Shown: one piece after another, positions 58,819 to 64,000 of the stretch
Layout of the letters: every line of letters starts with the position of its first letter
How positions within the stretch are numbered: position 1 is the stretch's first letter
Source: Glossina fuscipes
Taxonomy: Eukaryota > Arthropoda > Insecta > Diptera > Glossinidae
Assembly (NCBI RefSeq): GCF_014805625.2
Contig: NW_023998432.1
Coordinates: 1,122,388-1,186,387 of the forward strand
Direction: 5' to 3'
DNA length: 64,000 nucleotides
Program-made: the position numbers and the translations under genes
Notes under the pieces: generated by a model
The model's input: only the letters and a program-made list of their open reading frames with translations
What the model was told of the DNA's origin: nothing
Database searches by the model: none

Positions 58819-59250
58819 TATAGAGCTAATTTGCATGATCTTCAAGGTGACAAAACTCATATTTTTCATTATGCAGATAATTTCTTAACTGTATTTCCGA
58901 ATTCATCCTTTCCAGTAGTCGTGAATAATCTCTCGACAAAAGTTAATCTTTTGTTCGATGCATGTGCCGATCTTAATTTGTATTATAATCCTAGCAGAAC
59001 AAATATTATTTATTTTGCCGAAGGTTCTAAAAGGCTCTTTTTTAAAGGAAATAAAGTTAGTCGGCTTTTCGATTTCTTGGTAGAATTTTAAATGAAAGCC
59101 TAACACTTCGCGAATATTATGAGAAAGTCTTCAAAGACTGTCAAGCTGGATGTAATGTCATCAAACTCATGACTAATAATCAGTCAGGTTGCCAAAAATG
59201 GTTTGACTGGGTACAAAGCTGTAGCCAGGTCTAAGATTCAATTTGTACTT
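58819..59250 (+). pseudogene. LINE reverse transcriptase, part after the mariner
   Basis: Reads ANLHDLQGDKTHIFHYADNF, collinear with ASLHDLQDDKTHIFQYTDDF of the other copy. The catalytic box is thus HYADNF, with the second Asp changed to Asn. Then VNNLSTKVNLLFDACADLN and NPSRTNIIYFAEGSK follow. A frameshift comes near 59090. Confidence 0.8.
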
Positions 59251-59614
59251 TCTACATTTTGTAATTTTCTGCAATATATTGAGAAACATATACAAACATT
59301 AAGGAATAAAATTTTAAAACGTTGTACTGGATTGTCCCCCCCCAACTCCTCAACATAATTTCAGTATCATTTCTGGTCAACGGTCCGAAAGAGCTCTTTT
59401 TTGCACTGCTAAGGATTTAATTAAGGACAAGATAATGAATCCTTTCTTTTCCCCATCATATTTTTAACCAGATAAATTCTTTCCTTCTCTGGAATTTTGT
59501 TACCAGTAAATATAGAGCCTTAACGAACATCCTTGAATCAACCTACATTTCGAACCAAACTATCTTTTTAGTATGAGGGCCTCAAGAAAAGCTCTCCTAT
59601 TGTAACAACCGGTA

Positions 59615-59948
59615 TGATATATATGCCACTGACGGTCCTGGCGGACATAGTGTATCTAGCTTCTCGATAGTGAAGCATTTGTCTAAAATAGTACACAAAA
59701 TCAAAATTGCGGAGGAACTATACTTGACTTTTATTAAATTGCTTGCCATCAGACATGCTATCAAAGTGGCTATTACTGATGATATCAAAAGATTTGTTAT
59801 TTTTTCAGATAGCAAGTCGACTCTATTTCTAATAAATCAAGGAGGTGCAGAGAATCAGTATGCGTTTGATATACACAGGATGTCACATGAATCTCAAGCG
59901 TATCACTGTCACCTTGTTTGCATACCTGGTCATTGGTTTTTTTTTTAA
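59615..59948 (+). pseudogene. LINE RNase H domain
   Basis: Reads YDIYATDGPGG, VKHLSKIVHKIKIAEELYLT, FIKLLAIRHAIKVAITDD, FVIFSDSKSTLFLINQGGAE and HLVCIPGHW. Here the third Asp (FSDSKS) is kept while the conserved Glu of the other copy (CIELLVIRHA) is Lys (FIKLLAIRHA). Stops follow at 59947. Confidence 0.8.
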
Positions 59949-60553
59949 TGAATAACCTAACTTTCATGCAAAAAGGGCTCAAGTTGATAGGATAATTTCG
60001 TCTGTCAAATAAACTCCCAATAAACTTTCAACAACTAAATGATCAACTTAGGAACATTGCGAGTGCCAAATCTAATCGCCTTTTTTGCAGAAAAAATTGT
60101 ACGTCATCTCGGGAAACTAATTTGGTTCATTAGAAAAGCGAATTTATCTTTTTAACTCATGGTAAATTTTCTTTTTACGTTCGATAACATTTATTTTCCT
60201 TTTTTTTTCAGCCAAAGTTTGCAACAGTATTTTTACAACACTCAATAATCTACAGTTACACTTAACTTATCGGCTTTAACTATAACGGCCGCAGATTTTT
60301 TTTTATTGTGTTGTACATGCTAATAATTACCACTGTTTATTATTTGGACATATAAGCCAAAAATTTTATTGGCTTAGTCCATCTTAGCTCAATATCACTA
60401 AAAAAAGAAGTCAAAATTTACAAAACCTTCCTTCTAAGTTAAGCTTTAAAGGGAAGTAAAAGAGCCGACAGTCTTAGTTGTTAGTTATTTTTAGTCCTAG
60501 AACTTATTACTTTGGTGTAACTATATAATAGGGTAAAGTAAAAAAAAAAAAGA

Positions 60554-62484
60554 TTTAAAAATTGAATATGAAATAATTAAAAGAATCCAATTCAAAGTTC
60601 AAATGGCGAGTCTTAAAGGCTTGTCCTAATGAACAAATGAGGATTGGCCGTGACCGGAGAAAGCCATTGGCTTTCTCATACAAGTAAAAAAAAACATAAA
60701 AGAGAAAAAATGAAATTTTGATACTGTACAATATCGGGATAGACATGACGATTTTTGTACAGATACTGGATGATCAAGAAGAGAATATATGTGAAAGTTA
60801 TTATTTATGAGCAACGAGAAAATGTTCACCGTTTTTATGTCTTTAAAAACAGAGATATTGTCAGCTTATAATGTACTGTGGGTGGGTCTTCTAATCGAAC
60901 TTCATATTTGCAACCAGATATTTTTTGGCATAGACATTACAAAGACACCAGGATAGGTGCATTTGTCTGGATTGACTGCTAATCAAGAATATCTGCATAC
61001 TTTACAGGTTTTCTGAAGTTTTCCTTAGGCTATTGCAAACGTGTTGGCGTAAGGACTGTAACCCCTCTCTTTGTTGATGGGTACAAAAATATGGAATTGA
61101 TATTTTGAGATATTTTAACTCAGAACTCTGAGCGTATTTTGTAATGGTAAAATAGAAATTGTCAGGTTTTTCATGCTAAGGAGTTGTATGGCAATATAAG
61201 ATGTTTTCTAAATTTTTTCTTATTAAAAAATGGGTAGAGTTTCAAAATTAGAAAATGTCTCGGTTTAACCATAAATTGTTCATATCTACGATGCTCATTG
61301 TAATTATTGATATTTTTTGATTTCAAATTATACAAGAAAAAATGAAAAGAAAACCGTTGAAAGAGATGGACAAATTTATTTGTTACTTGAGTTACTGCAT
61401 TAACTTGAGTTCAGTCCATAACCCGTAAAAATGATTAAATATTATATTGAGCTTCCTATTTTAAAATGTCGTGCTCAATTTTTCAACGATTCTCGGATTC
61501 GAAAATTTGTTTTCGATTGGGTTTTTCTTATCGAAGATACGGAATTTCTTTACTGACTGTATGACTGTGGCTCACAGTCGGGTTATAAAAACAAATTTTT
61601 TAATAAAAGTGTTAATGTTATTATCATAACTAACTCCAATTTAACAAATGCTTTTTTTTTTACTGTTAATTGTTGATTAAAAGCTAAGTAAAATACAGTT
61701 TTTGGTAATGAAATGTAGGATAATTAAAAAATTCAAGTTCGGATATCAAAAATGACTCACAGATAAACCATGGCCCCATTTATGGATATAATAGCTGATT
61801 TTGGAAAATGTGCCGAATTTGTTTGATTTATTAGGGATTTGATAGAATTTTCTTTGAAAAAAGTTCGATGCTAGCCTCAAGTTGAACAATTTTGGAGGAA
61901 TTATTTTAAAGCTATGCATATAATTTACGGACCATTCAATTGAAATGGAAAACAATTATGAATGAAAGGATGTAACTGGGCGTTTTATAGCAATAGGGAT
62001 ACAAACGAGGCGACTAAGCTACAGCAGAATAGGTGTCACTAATTTATTAAATGATATTTTGATTTAAGTTCTATACTAGAAGAGAGCGCATCATACTCAC
62101 CACCATCTAAATGAAACTTAAGGGTAAGAATTACAACTTACGAGGGATCGAAAGCAGGATTTACTCAAAGTTTTTAACTCCGTTGAGCTGCAAAGCTGTA
62201 TCCATAATTAAATCGCAGAATTAAATCTACTAGGTCAAATAAGGCATCGCCGACCCACAAGATCACATTTATTGTACTGGGAATATGATTAAAGTGATAA
62301 AACTGAAATTTTCCGTGAAGGTATAGCCCAGATGATTGAATATACATGTACAGAGAGTTATAATTAGCGGCTTAATAAAGAAGAAAGGAAAAAGAGAAGA
62401 CACTGATGCCACTAACCTCACATTTAATAAAAACCTACGCATTATAAAACAGATAGTACAAATTCTGCCAACTAAGCTAGCGAG
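60554..62484. other. Intergenic stretch, nothing recognised
   Basis: AT-rich; only short frames with no recognisable domain on either strand. Confidence 0.45.
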
Positions 62485-62855
62485 AAAACAAGTGAGATTA
62501 TAGTCGGGATAGGCCGATTTTTAAATACGCTACAACGCATTGTCTAACACAATTATTATCTTTGCCATGCAACACAAAAATTGGTTTTACATGAAAAAGT
62601 TGACCGATAAAACCACTTTCAATAGCGTTCGTTCTAGGGTCAAAAGACGTCAAACTACCATATTTCGTCAAAATATCTCAACATTTGCGACCTGTACCTT
62701 GAATAGAAGTTTACATTGACAGACAGCGTTGTACAGATTGATGCAGAAAATGATTCTGATATAATATGTAATAAAAAATGGATTTATCTTACACGCTTCT
62801 GCGTGTTACATACGTCTGCACAAACTTAATACTACAAGTGGTGCAGGGTATAAAG
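62485..62855 (-). repeat. Dispersed non-coding repeat, reversed copy
   Basis: Left end AAAACAAGTGAGATTATAGT then CGGGATAGGCCGA; right end ACAAGTGGTGCAGGGTATAA. These are the reversed ends of the repeat at 18925-19612. No coding capacity. Confidence 0.55.
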
Positions 62856-63039
62856 AGAAATCAAATTTTAATCTAAAGAATAAAAATCTTTTTGTAGAGA
62901 ATGAAATACATCTATTACAGTCGTACTTATGTTGATGAAAATAAAGAATAGTTGAAACAGGACTGGGGTAATTATTAGGTGCTTGCATGTACTTTGACCA
63001 TTTTTTCACTTGAAAAAGACATTTATTATATATGTTATA

Positions 63040-63680
63040 TCACCACCCATCTTCGTACTTCTTCCGCATTTCGAAGCCGCATGCCATTACGGTGACTGTG
63101 CCAGAACTACCCATTCGAGCTGTAACAGTGCATCCGTGACAACTCTTACAACGTGCGGCCGATTGTTGTTGTACAAGATGACCGCTTTTGCAGTTCTTTT
63201 TTCGAACAATAAAGCTTGTTATACACTACACCTTGCTAATCCCACCATATGCACAGCAAAACTTTATGGTTATGAATGTTCCGCTTCGGTGTCGATGTGG
63301 ATGGCTCTCCTGGACTAACCTAGTACTTTTTGCCCTTGTTGCAGTAGATCCACTTTTCATCGCCAGCCACAATACGTCAAAGAATACTCTTTCTCTATTT
63401 GCGTGGCAAGCAATGAAACCGCGATGTTGAAATGGTTCGAAATGGCATTTTCAGTCAATTTGTATGGTCGCCATTTTTCCTACCTTTGGATCTATCTCGT
63501 CGCATGTAAGCGTTTATACACTGTTGATTCAGCAAAGCTGTTCGAACGTTTTTTGGGTTTTCGTACAATAAACCTTGCAATTCACTGTGTTCGAATTTTT
63601 TTTGATTGTCGAGGCTGTTCTTTATCATTGATATCAAAATCATCGCTTTTAAATCGTTAAAACCAAAACTGACAATTGGT
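63040..63680 (-). pseudogene. Mariner transposase remnant (second subfamily)
   Basis: Minus-strand frames show SELQGLLYENPKNVRTALLN (helix-turn-helix), then RIVAGDEKWIYC with the first catalytic Asp. A stop follows, then VSPGEPSTSTPKRNIHNHKV and LLCIWWD, a stop and QGVVYNKL. A C-terminal scrap, NAEEVRRWV, may follow after a deletion. This resembles a different mariner subfamily from the element at 57550. At least three stops; no terminal repeats found. Confidence 0.72.
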
Positions 63681-64000
63681 ATATAATGAACTAGCACTAC
63701 CATAAGCTTCTAAAAGTGTGTGAGGGTCTTCGGCAGCAGATTTCTTCAAATTAAACAACAAAAGTAATGAATGTCAAGAATGCAATTTTGACCGCTCCAT
63801 GACTAGGCTCTGGATACGTTGAATAACTCGATAATTTTCAATAGAAACCTATCATCTTATGTAGCGAAAGGCCAAAATCATCGAGTTTAACCGTTGCGTA
63901 CATTGATATTTCGCATTACATCGCCATTGTCACCAGTAGATATAGCTGATTAGAATACATGCGAGCACATGTTAGTATCAGTCGAAGAAAATTATAGCCA
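63681..64000. other. Right window edge, nothing recognised
   Basis: Short AT-rich stretch. A few more mariner-like bases may be present at its left border; no gene seen. Confidence 0.4.

Larger units (their letters stand above)
54830..60553 (+). mobile_element. I-type non-LTR retrotransposon with RNase H, copy 2, split by a mariner
   Basis: Matches the minus-strand element at 5620-10990 over its length: ORF1 (about 54850-55460), endonuclease (about 56040-56650), reverse transcriptase (about 57080-57549 and 58819-59250), RNase H (about 59615-59950) and the 3' region, ending in an A-run at about 60540-60553. The mariner at 57550-58816 lies inside the reverse transcriptase. The extreme 5' end is missing. 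Frames are more damaged than in copy 1. Confidence 0.82.

Overview
The window is AT-rich nuclear DNA from a higher fly (Diptera, probably Schizophora). The evidence is spliceosomal introns, short (59 bp) to kilobase in length, recognisable single-copy fly genes, and very heavy colonisation by non-LTR retrotransposons and Tc1/mariner DNA transposons in all stages of decay. The species cannot be fixed from the sequence. There is one 10-N assembly gap at 30114-30123.

Host genes. (1) 45689-53900 (+) is a five-exon gene for the checkpoint kinase ATR (fly mei-41), about 2654 aa. It has UME, FAT, PI3K-like kinase and FATC regions. One base is missing in a poly-T run near 52975-52985, which shifts the frame just inside the kinase domain. 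(2) 34809-30717 (-) is a seven-exon gene for a diverged cytoplasmic dynein light intermediate chain (Dlic-like). It has a 17-nt first coding exon, a GC-AG intron and an altered P-loop. (3) 13106-12052 (-) and 17193-15007 (-) are two paralogous two-exon genes. Each encodes two THAP zinc fingers and a C-terminal coiled coil, with the intron at the same codon and phase. The intron of the second gene has been enlarged by a LINE remnant. (4) 54359-54727 (-) is an unrecognised protein-coding fragment with one stop, convergent with mei-41. (5) 29991-30113 is an exon-like, GC-richer island cut by the gap.

Mobile DNA, left to right. A CR1/Jockey-type LINE (1-2017) is joined to the 3' part of an RNase H-bearing LINE with a (GAA)n tail (2018-3640). 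An I-type RNase H LINE lies on the minus strand (5620-10990). Remnants follow: Tc1 (14.2-14.6 kb and 19.7-20.2 kb), LINE (15.85-16.74 kb, 21.6-22.4 kb, a 93-bp stub at 17.86 kb and another at 35.1 kb), a deleted mariner (22.8-23.7 kb) and a Ty3/gypsy reverse transcriptase scrap (35.55 kb). A near full-length copy of the first LINE (37730-42300) is inserted inside a minisatellite. An LTR-like segment follows (43.2-43.7 kb), then an internally deleted (GAA)n-tailed LINE (44.0-45.6 kb) whose tail ends about 90 bp before the mei-41 start codon. A second I-type LINE (54.8-60.55 kb) contains a mariner (57550-58816) with a readable empty site. A third mariner remnant lies at 63.04-63.68 kb.

The genes do not form a pathway unit. 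The window is best read as a few host genes embedded in layered transposon debris. No CRISPR, rRNA or tRNA gene was seen, and no wholly new system can be supported. The strongest unusual points are the close approach of a retrotransposon to mei-41, the diverged Dlic, the paired double-THAP genes, and the datable nested insertions.
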